Source of the DNA: Hymenobacter properus
GTDB taxonomy: Bacteria; Bacteroidota; Bacteroidia; Cytophagales; Hymenobacteraceae
Assembly (NCBI RefSeq): GCF_015694735.1
Contig: NZ_JADQDP010000003.1
Location: 992,001 to 1,056,000 of the forward strand
Length of the DNA stretch: 64,000 nucleotides
Direction: 5' to 3'
The position numbers were made by a program, and so were the translations under genes. The stretch's first letter is position 1; the number at the start of each line of letters is the position of its first letter. Of the stretch, positions 1 to 8,761 are shown one piece after another. The notes beneath the pieces are model-generated. The model made no database searches. It worked only from the letters and a program-made list of their open reading frames with translations, and was not told the DNA's origin.

Positions 1-1
1 G

Positions 2-3000
2 AATACCGTCAACAACGAGCAGGTGACGTGGTATCAGTTCCGGATTCCGATTCGGGACGGCTTCACGGCGGTGCGGGGTAACAACAACCAGCCGTTCGGT
101 TTCAAGTCCATCCGCTTCCTGCGCATGTACATGACCGGCTGGCAGGAGCCGGTGGTGCTGCGGATGGTGCAGCCGCAGTTTGTGGCCAACCAGTGGCGCC
201 GCTTCAACTACAGCATTGTGGATGCGGCGGCCGGCAGCGCGCTGGGCCAAAACCAGCTCACCGACGCCGATGCCTTCAACATCTCGACGGTGAGTGTGGA
301 GGAAAACGGCATCGCCGTGGCCAGCGGCTCTACTCCCAAGATTCCGTACGTGTCGCCCCCCGGCATCCTGCGTGACAAAGAGTACGGCAGCAGCAGCACC
401 TCGCGCCTGCAAAACGAGCAGAGCCTGCGCCTGGCCGTGGTGAACCTACGCGACGGCTATGCCAAGGCGGCCTATAAGAACCTGACCATTAACATGCTGC
501 GCTACAAGCGCCTGCGGCTGTTTTTGCACGGCGACACCGACGACCCCACCACCCGCAGCGGCGATACCCGGGCGTTCGTTCGCATCGGCACCGACTACAC
601 CCAGAACTACTACGAGTACTCGCTGCCCCTGCAGCTGACCGATGCCACCCAAGTGACGGGTTCGGAAGCTGACAAGGCCAACCAGGTGTGGCCCGAAGCC
701 AACCGCCTCGACGTGTCGTTCCAGGACTTCATCGACGCCAAGGCCAAGCGTAACCAAACCTCCCCTCTCAACGTGCCCTTCACGGTGAAGCTGCCCAACG
801 GCGCCTCCATCACGGTGGTGGGCAACCCCGACTTCTCGGCCGTGCAGGGCGTGATGATTGGCGTGCTGAACCCCTTCAACGACGGGGCCGACCCGAGCAC
901 CTCCTCGAAGACGGTGAACCTGTGGGCCGACGAGTTCCGGGTGTTCGACTTCGAGCAGCAGGCCGGCTACGCCGCCACGGCTCGCCTGAACGTGAAGCTG
1001 GCCGATGTGGCCAACGTGACGGCCACGGGCAGCTTCACCAGCGTGGGTTTCGGCGGCTTGCAGGACAAGGTGCAGCAGCGCTCCACCGACAACGTGCTGC
1101 GCGGCGACCTCAACGCCACCGTGGCGGCCGAGAAATTCCTGCCGCCCCAGCTGAACGTGCGCTTGCCCGTGCTGCTGCAAGTGGGCCAGGAAACCCGCAC
1201 GCCCCTCTACGACCCCCTGGACCCCGATACCAAGCTGGAGCAGAGCCTGCTGAAGTTTAACAAAGGCACTGACGCGGAAAACGCCGCGGCCAAGGCCGAG
1301 TACCGCAAGAAGGTCATCGACCAAACCACCAGCCGCAGCATCTCGGTGCTGAACGCGCGCAAGGAGCGGGCCCAGCCCAAGCCCGGCGCGCCCCTGGCCA
1401 AGCCCAGACCCTGGGACCTCGAAAACATCGCCCTGAGCTACTCGCTGACCGACCGCCTGCACACCGACATCCGGACAGACCGCGACTACACCCGTTCCTA
1501 CACCGCGGCCGTGGCCTACGTGTACCAGACCACGCCCAAGAACTACATGCCGCTGGCCAGCTTCAAGGCCCTGGACAACCCGTACCTGAAGATTTTCAAG
1601 GAAATCAACTTCACGCCGCTGCCCTCGCGCTTCTCGTTCCGCACCGACATCGACCGGCGCTACAACGAACGGTTCCTGCAGCGCATCCTGAACCCCGGCG
1701 AGGTGCCCAGCACCGACGGCATTGCGCCCGTCATTCAGAAGTCGTTTTACGTGAGCCGGATTTACGACCTGAAGTGGGACCTGACCAAGAGCCTGATTTT
1801 CGACTACACCGCCACCAACCGGGGCGTGGTGGACGAGGGCCCGGGCCGCACCATCGGGGTGAGCGACGAGGCCGTGCGCAACCGCGAGCAGGTGCAGCAA
1901 AACCTGCTGCGCGGCGGCCGCACCACCAACTTCACCCAAACGGCCTCGCTCACCTACCGCCTGCCCCTCGACAAGTTCCCGCTCACCGACTGGCTGAGCG
2001 CCGACACCCGCTACTCGGCCAACTACAACTGGCAGGCGGCCTCGCGCGGGCAGCGGGCGCTGCTGCACCCCACCGACCCCACCGACACCACCACCTACGT
2101 GCTCGACCTGGGCAACACCATTCAGAACAACGCCGAGCTGAGCGCCAACGGCAAGATTGACCTGGTGAAGCTCTACAACAAGGTGAAGTTTCTCAACATC
2201 ATCAACAACGCCCCGCCGCCCAGCGCCAAGGCCCGCGGGCCGCGCGAAGAGCTGCAGAGCCGCGGCGCCCCCGGCGAAGCCCGCCGCAACGTGGAGAAAC
2301 CTGCGGCCGACACCACCCGCGAGAAGAACCGCTTTGTGAAGGCCGTGCTGCGCTCGCTGATGACGGCGCGTTCCATCAACTTCACCTACAACCGCTCCAA
2401 CGGCACGCTGCTGCCCGGATACCTGCCCAAAACCAAGTTCTTCGGGTTGGAAAGCTTTGGCAGCGGCGACCAGAGCTCCCTGGCGCCGGGCATCCCGTTC
2501 ATCATCGGCAAGCAGTACGACCTGGCCGAGCTCTACGGCATCGCCAGCAGCCGCGGCTGGTACACCGACCAGAGCCAGTACCTCAACACGGCCCTCAGCT
2601 CGCTGCTGACCGAAACCCTGACGCTGCGCACCACCCTGGAGCCCTTCCGCGACTTCAACATTCAGGTGGATGCGCGCCGGCAGCTGGCCCGCAACAACGA
2701 GTCGTACTACCGCCGCCGTGTGGATGAAAACACGCTGCAGCCCCTGAGTGGCCCCATCGTGCCGCAGTCGCTGGGTTCGGGCTCGTTCAGCACGTCCACC
2801 GTCACCATCCAGACGCTGTTTGGCGACCTGGGGGCCAACGGCGAAACATCGAAAGCTTTCGACCGCTTTGTGAAAAACCGGGGTATTGTGCGCGACCGGC
2901 TGGCAGGAGATGCCGGCACCAACCCCACCGGTAGCCTCGTGGGCTATGGCTACAACTCGCAGGCCGTCCTCATCCAGAGCTTCAACGACGCCTACCACGG

Positions 3001-3793
3001 CAAGTCGTCGGACGGCTACACGGCCGGCAAGTACAACCCGTTTGCCATGCTGCCGCTGCCCAACTGGCGCGTCGACTACAACGGCTTTGCCCAGCTGCCG
3101 CTCATCAAGCGCTATTTCACGTCCTTCACCCTCAACCACGCCTATTCGTCGCTCTACAACGTGGGCAGCTACACCACGTCGAACCAATACACCGGCGAGC
3201 CGAGCATCCCCACCATCGTGGGCGAAAGCGGCCAGTACATCCCGTACTACATCGTGAACCAGGTGAGCATTGTGGAGCGCCTGTCGCCGCTGGTGGGGGT
3301 GAACTTCCAAACCGTGAGCAAGGTGACCGGCCGCGTGGAGTACCGCACCGACCGCTCGGTGGTGCTGAACACCACCAACGCCCAGGTGACTGAGCTGCAC
3401 ACCAACGAAATTGTGGTGGGCTTCGGCTACGCCACCAACAGCCTGAAACTGCCCTTCCGGGTGGGCGGCGAGCAGCGCGTGCTGAAGAACAACCTCACTG
3501 CCCGCCTCGACCTCAGCATCCGCGACAACATCACGGTGCAGCGCAGCATCAACAACTCCTACGACCCCGGCAACACCCAGGGCCAAACGCCTAGCGTGGG
3601 CAACCCCACCAGCACCATCACCAACGGCTCGAAAACCATGCAGCTGCGCCCCACGGTGGACTACCTGCTCAACACGCGCCTCAACCTGCAGCTCTACTAC
3701 AGCCAGACCATCACCACGCCGCGCATCAGCAACGCCTTCCGCAACTCCAACACCGAAGCCGGCGTGCAGCTGCGCTACAGCCTGGCCCAGTAG
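2..3793 (+). CDS. sprA: SprA/Sov, T9SS outer-membrane translocon (5' truncated)
   Basis: C-terminal ~1263 residues of SprA, the giant outer-membrane barrel through which type IX secretion substrates leave the cell and which gliding Bacteroidetes need for motility. The frame is open to the left edge (codons from base 2), so the GTG at 23 is not the start; the family is usually about 2,400 residues, so roughly half is missing. Seen in the sequence: repeated Tyr/Asn-rich beta-strand patterns, the family-typical stretch DEFRVFDFEQ followed by ARLNVKLADVANV, the NRSNGTLLPGYLP segment, and an end in LRYSLAQ as expected for a barrel strand. The neighbour downstream is gcvH and then a VanZ domain, an order common around sprA in Bacteroidetes. 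A short inverted repeat follows the stop. Confidence 0.93.
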   Translation, partial: NTVNNEQVTWYQFRIPIRDGFTAVRGNNNQPFGFKSIRFLRMYMTGWQEPVVLRMVQPQFVANQWRRFNYSIVDAAAGSALGQNQLTDADAFNISTVSVEENGIAVASGSTPKIPYVSPPGILRDKEYGSSSTSRLQNEQSLRLAVVNLRDGYAKAAYKNLTINMLRYKRLRLFLHGDTDDPTTRSGDTRAFVRIGTDYTQNYYEYSLPLQLTDATQVTGSEADKANQVWPEANRLDVSFQDFIDAKAKRNQTSPLNVPFTVKLPNGASITVVGNPDFSAVQGVMIGVLNPFNDGADPSTSSKTVNLWADEFRVFDFEQQAGYAATARLNVKLADVANVTATGSFTSVGFGGLQDKVQQRSTDNVLRGDLNATVAAEKFLPPQLNVRLPVLLQVGQETRTPLYDPLDPDTKLEQSLLKFNKGTDAENAAAKAEYRKKVIDQTTSRSISVLNARKERAQPKPGAPLAKPRPWDLENIALSYSLTDRLHTDIRTDRDYTRSYTAAVAYVYQTTPKNYMPLASFKALDNPYLKIFKEINFTPLPSRFSFRTDIDRRYNERFLQRILNPGEVPSTDGIAPVIQKSFYVSRIYDLKWDLTKSLIFDYTATNRGVVDEGPGRTIGVSDEAVRNREQVQQNLLRGGRTTNFTQTASLTYRLPLDKFPLTDWLSADTRYSANYNWQAASRGQRALLHPTDPTDTTTYVLDLGNTIQNNAELSANGKIDLVKLYNKVKFLNIINNAPPPSAKARGPREELQSRGAPGEARRNVEKPAADTTREKNRFVKAVLRSLMTARSINFTYNRSNGTLLPGYLPKTKFFGLESFGSGDQSSLAPGIPFIIGKQYDLAELYGIASSRGWYTDQSQYLNTALSSLLTETLTLRTTLEPFRDFNIQVDARRQLARNNESYYRRRVDENTLQPLSGPIVPQSLGSGSFSTSTVTIQTLFGDLGANGETSKAFDRFVKNRGIVRDRLAGDAGTNPTGSLVGYGYNSQAVLIQSFNDAYHGKSSDGYTAGKYNPFAMLPLPNWRVDYNGFAQLPLIKRYFTSFTLNHAYSSLYNVGSYTTSNQYTGEPSIPTIVGESGQYIPYYIVNQVSIVERLSPLVGVNFQTVSKVTGRVEYRTDRSVVLNTTNAQVTELHTNEIVVGFGYATNSLKLPFRVGGEQRVLKNNLTARLDLSIRDNITVQRSINNSYDPGNTQGQTPSVGNPTSTITNGSKTMQLRPTVDYLLNTRLNLQLYYSQTITTPRISNAFRNSNTEAGVQLRYSLAQ

Positions 3794-3797
3794 GGTG

Positions 3798-3880
3798 GGG
3801 TGGTGGAGTAGTGGATTGGTAGGTTGGCGAAGTTCACTGCGTACTTTTGACCGGCAAATCCACCAACTCACCACTCCACC
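3798..3880. repeat. Imperfect inverted repeat of GGTGGAGTAGTGG words
   Basis: The left arm (3798-3828) consists of GTGG/GGTAGG words and the right arm (3857-3880) is its rough complement, CCACCAACTCACCACTCC. The loop holds the putative gcvH promoter. Similar TCCACCAATCCACCA words occur inside the glycosyltransferase gene near 17750. Confidence 0.5.
3842..3849 (+). promoter_or_regulatory. Bacteroidetes -7 element TACTTTTG for gcvH
   Basis: Exact match to TAnnTTTG, 36 bases before the gcvH ATG. A TTG at 3824-3826 could be the -33 box but the spacing (15) is short. Confidence 0.45.
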
Positions 3881-3885
3881 ATAAT

Positions 3886-4266
3886 ATGAACCTGCCCGCC
3901 ACCCTGCACTACACCAAAGACCACGAATGGATTCGCGTTGAAGGCGACGTTGCCTACGTGGGCATCACCGACCACGCCCAGAAAGAGCTCGGCGACATCG
4001 TGTACGTCGATATCGACACCCTCGACAAAGAAGTGGCCCAGCACGACGTATTCGGCACGGTGGAGGCCGTGAAGACGGTTTCGGACCTGTTCAGCCCCAT
4101 CACGGGCACGGTGCTCGAAGTCAACGACAAGCTCGCCGACGCTCCCGAAACCGTGAACTCGGACCCCTACGGCGACGGTTGGATGGTGAAAATTTCCATC
4201 GCCAACCCCGCCGAGCTCGACGAGCTGCTGACTGCCGAAGCCTACGGCGAGCTGGTGGGCGCCTAA
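3886..4266 (+). CDS. gcvH: Glycine cleavage system H protein
   Basis: 126-residue lipoyl carrier that shuttles the aminomethyl group between the P, T and L proteins of the glycine cleavage system in the cytoplasm. The whole family pattern is present: an N-terminal YTKDHEWIRVEGD, then GITDHAQKELGDIVYVD, and the lipoylation site at Lys in FGTVEAVKTVSDLFSP, followed by NSDPYGDGWMVKI. An upstream TTG at 3847 would give a longer product, but the ATG at 3886 matches the usual family N-terminus and length. It lies between sprA and a VanZ-domain gene. The P and T proteins are not in this window. Confidence 0.97.
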   Translation: MNLPATLHYTKDHEWIRVEGDVAYVGITDHAQKELGDIVYVDIDTLDKEVAQHDVFGTVEAVKTVSDLFSPITGTVLEVNDKLADAPETVNSDPYGDGWMVKISIANPAELDELLTAEAYGELVGA

Positions 4267-4298
4267 AAAGCTAGCACCGTTTTGGCTAGGGCGCGGCA

Positions 4299-6098
4299 AT
4301 GCCATTTGTTTCTTTGCTCCCCGACCCATTGCCTCCTGCTTCCCCACGTCCCTATTTCGGCTTGCCCCTGGCTTGGGCCGCCGTCGTGCTGGTGCTCACC
4401 CTGACACCGGCCAATGAAATGCCGCGCACGCCCGTGTGGGAGCTGCTGTCGTTCGACACAGCCGCCCACGCGGGCGTGTTTTTTGTGCTGGCCGGGCTGA
4501 GCTGGTTTTCGGCGCACCGACAGCGCCGCTGGCCTTGGCTGGCCCGCCACGCCGGCTGGTGCGTTTTGGCCGCTAGCATCGCATTTGGTGCCCTCATCGA
4601 GGTGCTGCAAATGACCATGCGCCTCGGCCGCCACGGCGAGTGGACGGACTTGCTAAGCGACGGCATCGGGGCGGTGCTGGCCGTGGGGCTGGCTGCCATG
4701 TGGAGCCTGCGGCAAAAGCGCCAAACCAGCGCGGCGGTGCAGGCCGCGGCTGTGCTGCTGGCCGGCGCCATGCTGGCTGCCGGCTCCGCCCGCGCGCAAA
4801 ATTTGCCCCGTGCCCGCACCACTATCAAGAAGCTGGCATCGCCCGAGCTACACGGCCGCGGCTACGTGAAGCAAGGTGAGCACGAAGCCGCCGCCTACCT
4901 GCGTGAGCGGCTACGCGGACTGAAGCTGGCCCCGCTGGCGCCCAACTTCACGCAACCCTTCACGCTGGATGTAAACACGTTTCCGGGCGAGGTAGCGGCG
5001 TCCATTCAGGCCGATGGCAGCCCCTTGACGACGGCCTGGCGGGCCGGCACCGCCTGCATTGCGGCGCCCAATTCCGCCGCCGGCGAGGTGAAGGCCCGGA
5101 TATTCCTGCTCGACACCTTGGTGTTCACGAAAACCACGGTGCAGGCCCGCTACCTGCTGGTGCCCTGGAGCAAGCGCGTGCTCCTGCTGCGCGCCGCCGA
5201 TGCCGCCCGCCTGCACCAGTTGCCGTCGCTGCTGCAGCAACGCCTCAACTCCGCCGCGGCCATGATAACCGTGGTGCCCAAGCTCACGGCCTCGCTGGCC
5301 GCCGAGCAGGCGCCGCAGCCCCGCGTGCAGGTACTGGCTGAGAAAGTGCCGCTGTGGCTCGACAAAGCCATCTTTGGCGACACGGCCACCGGCGCGGCTA
5401 AAGGCCACACCGTGTGGGGCACCGTGCGGGTGGGCGCCAAGCTGGCGGCCAACTACCAAACTCAGAACCTGGCCGCCGTGGTGCGCGGCACCGCCCAGCC
5501 CGATTCCTTCCTCGTGGTGTCGGCCCACTACGACCACCTGGGCATGATGGGCCCCAAAGCCTACTTCCCCGGCGCCAACGACAACGCCAGCGGCGTGGCC
5601 CTGCTGCTGGAATTGGCGGCCTACTACGCCCGCCCCGAAAACCGGCCGGCCTACTCGGTAGTGTTCCTGCTTTTTGGGGCCGAGGAAGCCGGCCTGGTGG
5701 GTTCTAATTACTTCGTGACCCATCCCTTGGTCCCGCTCAAAAGCATTAAATTCCTGGTCAATCTCGACCTGCTGGGCACCGGCGAGCAGGGCGCCACCGT
5801 GGTGAATGGCCGCGTGTTCGAAGCGCCCTACAAGCGGCTGGTAGCGCTGAATGAGGCTCACCACTACCTGCCCGCCCTCGGCGCCCGCGGCAAGGCGGCC
5901 AATTCCGACCACTATCCCTTCTCAGAAGCCGGGGTGCCCGCCTTTTTCATCTACACCCGCGGCGGCAGTCCTGCCTACCACGACGTGAACGACCAGCCCG
6001 CGGCGCTGTCGCTGGCTGGCTTCGCGGGCGCCTTTGGCCTGGTGCGCGATTTCCTGAACGAAGAGGGTGCAGCGCCCCGCGCAAAAAAAAGCCGGTAG
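4299..6098 (+). CDS. VanZ-like membrane domain fused to M28 peptidase
   Basis: 599-residue protein in two parts. Residues 1-145 form a VanZ-like domain with four membrane segments and the typical DTAAHAGVFFVLAG and FGALIEVLQ signatures. Residues ~170-599 are an M28 family zinc aminopeptidase with the ligand motifs SAHYDHLG (first His), GANDNASG (Asp), FGAEEAGLVGS (Glu pair), NLDLLG (Asp) and SDHYPF (His). Between them, residues ~134-169 read as a complete signal peptide (Arg/Lys-rich start, long hydrophobic run, ending SARAQ), and an in-frame ATG at 4698 precedes it. The protein may therefore be a true fusion with a peptidase outside the inner membrane, or two overlapping products. Separate vanZ genes normally follow gcvH in this phylum. 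The stop sits in the left arm of a terminator. Confidence 0.85.
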   Translation: MPFVSLLPDPLPPASPRPYFGLPLAWAAVVLVLTLTPANEMPRTPVWELLSFDTAAHAGVFFVLAGLSWFSAHRQRRWPWLARHAGWCVLAASIAFGALIEVLQMTMRLGRHGEWTDLLSDGIGAVLAVGLAAMWSLRQKRQTSAAVQAAAVLLAGAMLAAGSARAQNLPRARTTIKKLASPELHGRGYVKQGEHEAAAYLRERLRGLKLAPLAPNFTQPFTLDVNTFPGEVAASIQADGSPLTTAWRAGTACIAAPNSAAGEVKARIFLLDTLVFTKTTVQARYLLVPWSKRVLLLRAADAARLHQLPSLLQQRLNSAAAMITVVPKLTASLAAEQAPQPRVQVLAEKVPLWLDKAIFGDTATGAAKGHTVWGTVRVGAKLAANYQTQNLAAVVRGTAQPDSFLVVSAHYDHLGMMGPKAYFPGANDNASGVALLLELAAYYARPENRPAYSVVFLLFGAEEAGLVGSNYFVTHPLVPLKSIKFLVNLDLLGTGEQGATVVNGRVFEAPYKRLVALNEAHHYLPALGARGKAANSDHYPFSEAGVPAFFIYTRGGSPAYHDVNDQPAALSLAGFAGAFGLVRDFLNEEGAAPRAKKSR

Positions 6099-6125
6099 CC
6101 GAACCTGCGTTCGACTACCGGCTTT
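6088..6125. terminator. Bidirectional terminator
   Basis: Stem AAAGCCGGTAG / CTACCGGCTTT with an inner CGAAC/GTTCG extension. It overlaps the stop of the VanZ-M28 gene and serves both converging genes (A run on the left, T run on the right). Confidence 0.8.
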
Positions 6126-6146
6126 GTGGCTAACAGCGAATCAGGC

Positions 6147-6683
6147 CTAACCTTTTGCTTTCAGCGAGAGCATGATTTGCTTGGCAATGGGCTCCCACTC
6201 GGGCTTCTGACGGTCGGCGCAGTTGAAGGTGCAAATCATGAGCTTGCCTTCCACGTCGGTGAAGAATACCAGCGTGTACACCTCGTGGCCCATTTCAGGC
6301 TTCATGAATTCGAGGTAGCCCACCTTGCGGTTGTTGATGTTCTTCACGCCGTCGCCAAACCAAGTGGCGTCTTTGTACTGCTTGTGGTAGGTCTTGCCAA
6401 ACGAGGCCGAGTAGATATCGACCATGTCCTGGTCAGCGTCGTTGTCGGAGTAGTTGAAGGCGAGGCTCACCAGGTTGTTGTTGGTGAAAATGACGCTGGG
6501 GCGGCTCTGGGCTTTGGCGTAGGCAAAGTCCATCTGCTGCTCAGTCATCACTTCGAAGCCCTTGGGAATCAGGATTTCCACTCGCTCGCTGAGCACGCGC
6601 TTCTTCACCAATTCAATTTCGGATGCGGGACGCGCGGCCATCAACAGCACTCCCAGAATACAGAGTAAAAATGTAGATTTCAT
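6147..6683 (-). CDS. Secreted protein of unknown function
   Basis: 178 residues. I do not recognise a named family. It has an N-terminal signal peptide (MKSTFLLCILGVLLMAA) followed by a small alpha/beta-looking domain with KRVLSERVEILIPKGFEVM near the start. The pattern of an amphipathic IPKGF strand, then NNNLVSLAFNYSDND and a C-terminal EPIAKQIMLSLK helix resembles small periplasmic proteins of the PsbP/DcrB type, but that is only a visual resemblance. It converges on the VanZ-M28 gene and shares its terminator. The 340 bases upstream are AT-rich and hold no other gene, so it probably has its own promoter there. Confidence 0.75.
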   Translation of the reverse strand: MKSTFLLCILGVLLMAARPASEIELVKKRVLSERVEILIPKGFEVMTEQQMDFAYAKAQSRPSVIFTNNNLVSLAFNYSDNDADQDMVDIYSASFGKTYHKQYKDATWFGDGVKNINNRKVGYLEFMKPEMGHEVYTLVFFTDVEGKLMICTFNCADRQKPEWEPIAKQIMLSLKAKG

Positions 6684-7021
6684 ATTAATCGGGGATAGAG
6701 GTGGGTAACAAAACGCTATTTAAGTACCCAAGTTAGATACAATAATCAGATATCCAACTTTGGTGCCACAAATATGGCTTTATTTTTTAAAAGGTTTGTA
6801 GCCGAGCTTAAAATTATTTGAATAACGTACTAAGGTTCTATAAGTTGCAAACAGTGTGTGGGGTTAATTTTTTCAATAACAAATCCAATTGAAAAGCGCT
6901 ATTTTATGTTTGTTCGATTGTAAAATTTGCAAGTATAATCCTATTTATTGCCTCTTTTCGCTCAAGTAGGGCTCCGGCTCGACCAACTGGGCTGTGGCCA
7001 CATTGAGCGAAAAAAGCCTTG
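6684..7021. other. AT-rich intergenic region, no gene seen
   Basis: 338 bases, clearly richer in A/T than the surroundings, between two minus-strand genes. No open frame of note, no RNA gene and no exact TAnnTTTG element on the minus strand. It presumably holds the promoter of the gene ending at 6147. Confidence 0.5.
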
Positions 7022-7921
7022 CTAAAGAATGTTGTTCAGCTGCTCTTTTATTTTTTCCAGTTCCTCTTTCATGCCCACCACCAGGTGTTGCACGGTGGCG
7101 TCGTTGGCTTTGGAACCGATGGTGTTGATTTCGCGGCCAATTTCCTGGGCCAGGAAGCCCAGCTTCTTGCCCACGGCCTCGTCGGGCTGGTGCACCGCTT
7201 GCTCGAAATAGGCCAGGTGAGCCGCCAAGCGCACTTTTTCTTCGGCAATGTCGAGCTTTTCGATGTAGTAAAGCACTTCCTGCTCAAAGCGGGTCTCGTT
7301 GAAATGCTCGTGGCTGGTGAGCTCGGCTAAGTGGCCGGCCAGGCGCTGGCGCACGTGCTCGATGCGGGCTGGGTCGTGCAGCTCCACGGCGGCCAGCTGC
7401 TGCCGGATGGTGGCCACGTAGCCCAAGATTTCGGTGGTCAGCGTGTGGCCTTCGTCGTGGCGGAACTGCTGCATGGCAGCCAGCGCCTCGGTGAGCAGCG
7501 GCTGCAGCTCGGCCCAGGCAACTTCCTCGGCAGCGGGCTCGGCGTCGCGCATTTCGGAGGCGGTGGGAATGACGCCGGGCAGGCGCAAGGCGGCGGCAAA
7601 GGTTTCTTCACCGGCCGTCACGCCCAGGCTTTGGGCCAACTCCTTCAGTTCCTGAAAAGCGGCAAGGAAAGCCTCCTTATTGAGCGTGGTGGCGGCGCGA
7701 ACCGCTGCCGGGCGCACGAAGTCGAGGTTGAGGTTGACCTTGCCGCGCAGCAGGGCTTTGGCCACAGTGTTGCGGATTTCCAGCTCGTGCGGCATCAGGA
7801 AGCGCGGCAGGCGCAGGGTCAGGTCGAGGGTTTTGGAGTTGACGGAGCGCAGCTCGACGGTGGCCGTGTAGGTGTCGGTTTCGCGGTGCGCCTGGCCGAA
7901 GCCGGTCATGGAAATAAGCAT
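7022..7921 (-). CDS. yicC: YicC family endoribonuclease
   Basis: 299 residues, the usual length of YicC/YloC proteins, which are reported RNA endonucleases involved in RNA decay. The N-terminal signature SMTGFGQA and RSVNSKTLDLTLRLP are present, and the C-terminal half has the conserved FNETRFEQEVLYYIEKLDIAEEK-type helix (around residues 212-232) and the GKKLGFLAQEIGREINTIGSKAND block (around 251-274). A start at Met5 (SMTGFG) is possible. It reads away from the TonB-domain gene. Cytoplasmic. Confidence 0.93.
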   Translation of the reverse strand: MLISMTGFGQAHRETDTYTATVELRSVNSKTLDLTLRLPRFLMPHELEIRNTVAKALLRGKVNLNLDFVRPAAVRAATTLNKEAFLAAFQELKELAQSLGVTAGEETFAAALRLPGVIPTASEMRDAEPAAEEVAWAELQPLLTEALAAMQQFRHDEGHTLTTEILGYVATIRQQLAAVELHDPARIEHVRQRLAGHLAELTSHEHFNETRFEQEVLYYIEKLDIAEEKVRLAAHLAYFEQAVHQPDEAVGKKLGFLAQEIGREINTIGSKANDATVQHLVVGMKEELEKIKEQLNNIL

Positions 7922-8084
7922 GGGAGCAAAGTCTGATTGGAGGCTGCAAAGGAACGAAGCAAACGTTCGGCCGGTAGCTGCGCAAACTGCCCGGCCGCAG
8001 AGCTGAACCCTTGCGCAGCCACAGCTAATAAAACCGTGATAAAAGCATAACTGCGGCGCTTATATACTGGCTGATGCGGCCGGG

Positions 8085-8092
8085 TAGCTTTG
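8085..8092 (+). promoter_or_regulatory. -7 element TAGCTTTG
   Basis: Exact TAnnTTTG match, 29 bases before the ATG at 8121. Confidence 0.45.
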
Positions 8093-8120
8093 CCAGAGCT
8101 ATTCTTATATCGACGTGTCA

Positions 8121-8561
8121 ATGAACAAAACACTTACGCTAGCCTGCGCTGTGCTGCTTGGAACGGCCACTACCGGGCACGCCCAAATGGCCAGCCGTTC
8201 GGCCGTGCCGACCTCCGCTTCGGAGGCGACACCCGCCGCCCCTGCCGTGCTCACCTTTGCCGACGAGATGCCTGTTTTCCCTGGCGGCGACGCAGCCATG
8301 CACCAATACCTGGCGAAGAAAATAGTGTACCCGGAAGCCGCCACCCAACAGAACCTATCGGGCACGGTGTACGTGCGCTTCGTGGTGGACGAGCAGGGCC
8401 GCGTCCGCGACGCCGAAGTGGCCAAAGGCTGCGGCCACGGCTTCGACGAGGAAGCCCTGCGGGTGGTGCGCCTCATGCCCTGGTGGACGCCTGGGCGCAT
8501 GGCTGGCCAGCCCGTGCGGGTGCAGCGCACGCTGCCGATTATTTTTCGGCTGAGCAAGTAG
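8121..8561 (+). CDS. Secreted TonB C-terminal domain protein
   Basis: 146 residues: a cleavable-looking signal peptide (MNKTLTLACAVLLGTATTGHAQ), a short Ala/Pro/Ser linker, then a TonB C-terminal domain from about residue 55 (FPGGDAAMHQYLAKKIVYP, GTVYVRFVVDEQGRV, ALRVVRLMPWWTPGRM). TonB normally spans the inner membrane through an uncleaved N-terminal helix and couples ExbBD to outer-membrane receptors. Here the helix ends in a signal peptidase site and there is no Pro-rich periplasmic arm, so the protein is probably soluble or differently anchored. Many Bacteroidetes carry such short TonB-domain proteins with no proven role in energy transduction. I chose the ATG at 8121 over the GTG at 8115. 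Confidence 0.85.
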   Translation: MNKTLTLACAVLLGTATTGHAQMASRSAVPTSASEATPAAPAVLTFADEMPVFPGGDAAMHQYLAKKIVYPEAATQQNLSGTVYVRFVVDEQGRVRDAEVAKGCGHGFDEEALRVVRLMPWWTPGRMAGQPVRVQRTLPIIFRLSK

Positions 8562-8585
8562 GACCAGGAAAGCGGCAACAACGTC

Positions 8586-8674
8586 TGTCATCCTGAGCGC
8601 AGCGAAGGACCTTTTCACTTGTGAACGGCAATTGCCCAGCCGTGAAAAGGTCCTTCGCTGCGCTCAGGATGACA
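8586..8674. repeat. Dispersed palindrome, TGTCATCCTGAGCG family
   Basis: Two near-perfect complementary arms (TGTCATCCTGAGCGCAGCG... / ...AAGGTCCTTCGCTGCGC...) flank a short variable loop. The same arms recur at 18386, 34080, 50775 and 52886. Confidence 0.9.
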
Positions 8675-8710
8675 GGCTCTTTTTGGTTTAAATAGCTTCG
8701 GTTTAACGCA

Positions 8711-8742
8711 AAAAAGGCTCCCCGAATCCAGGGAGCCTTTTT
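8711..8742. terminator. Bidirectional terminator
   Basis: Stem AAAAAGGCTCCC / GGGAGCCTTTTT between two converging genes. Confidence 0.85.
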
Positions 8743-8761
8743 CATGGCAGGTAGATAAAGG

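Noticed and set aside
446..3874. 1142-codon minus-strand open frame antisense to sprA
   Set aside because: It overlaps a clear SprA frame, is rich in Gly/Val/His/Gln as expected for a GC-biased antisense frame, and matches no family.
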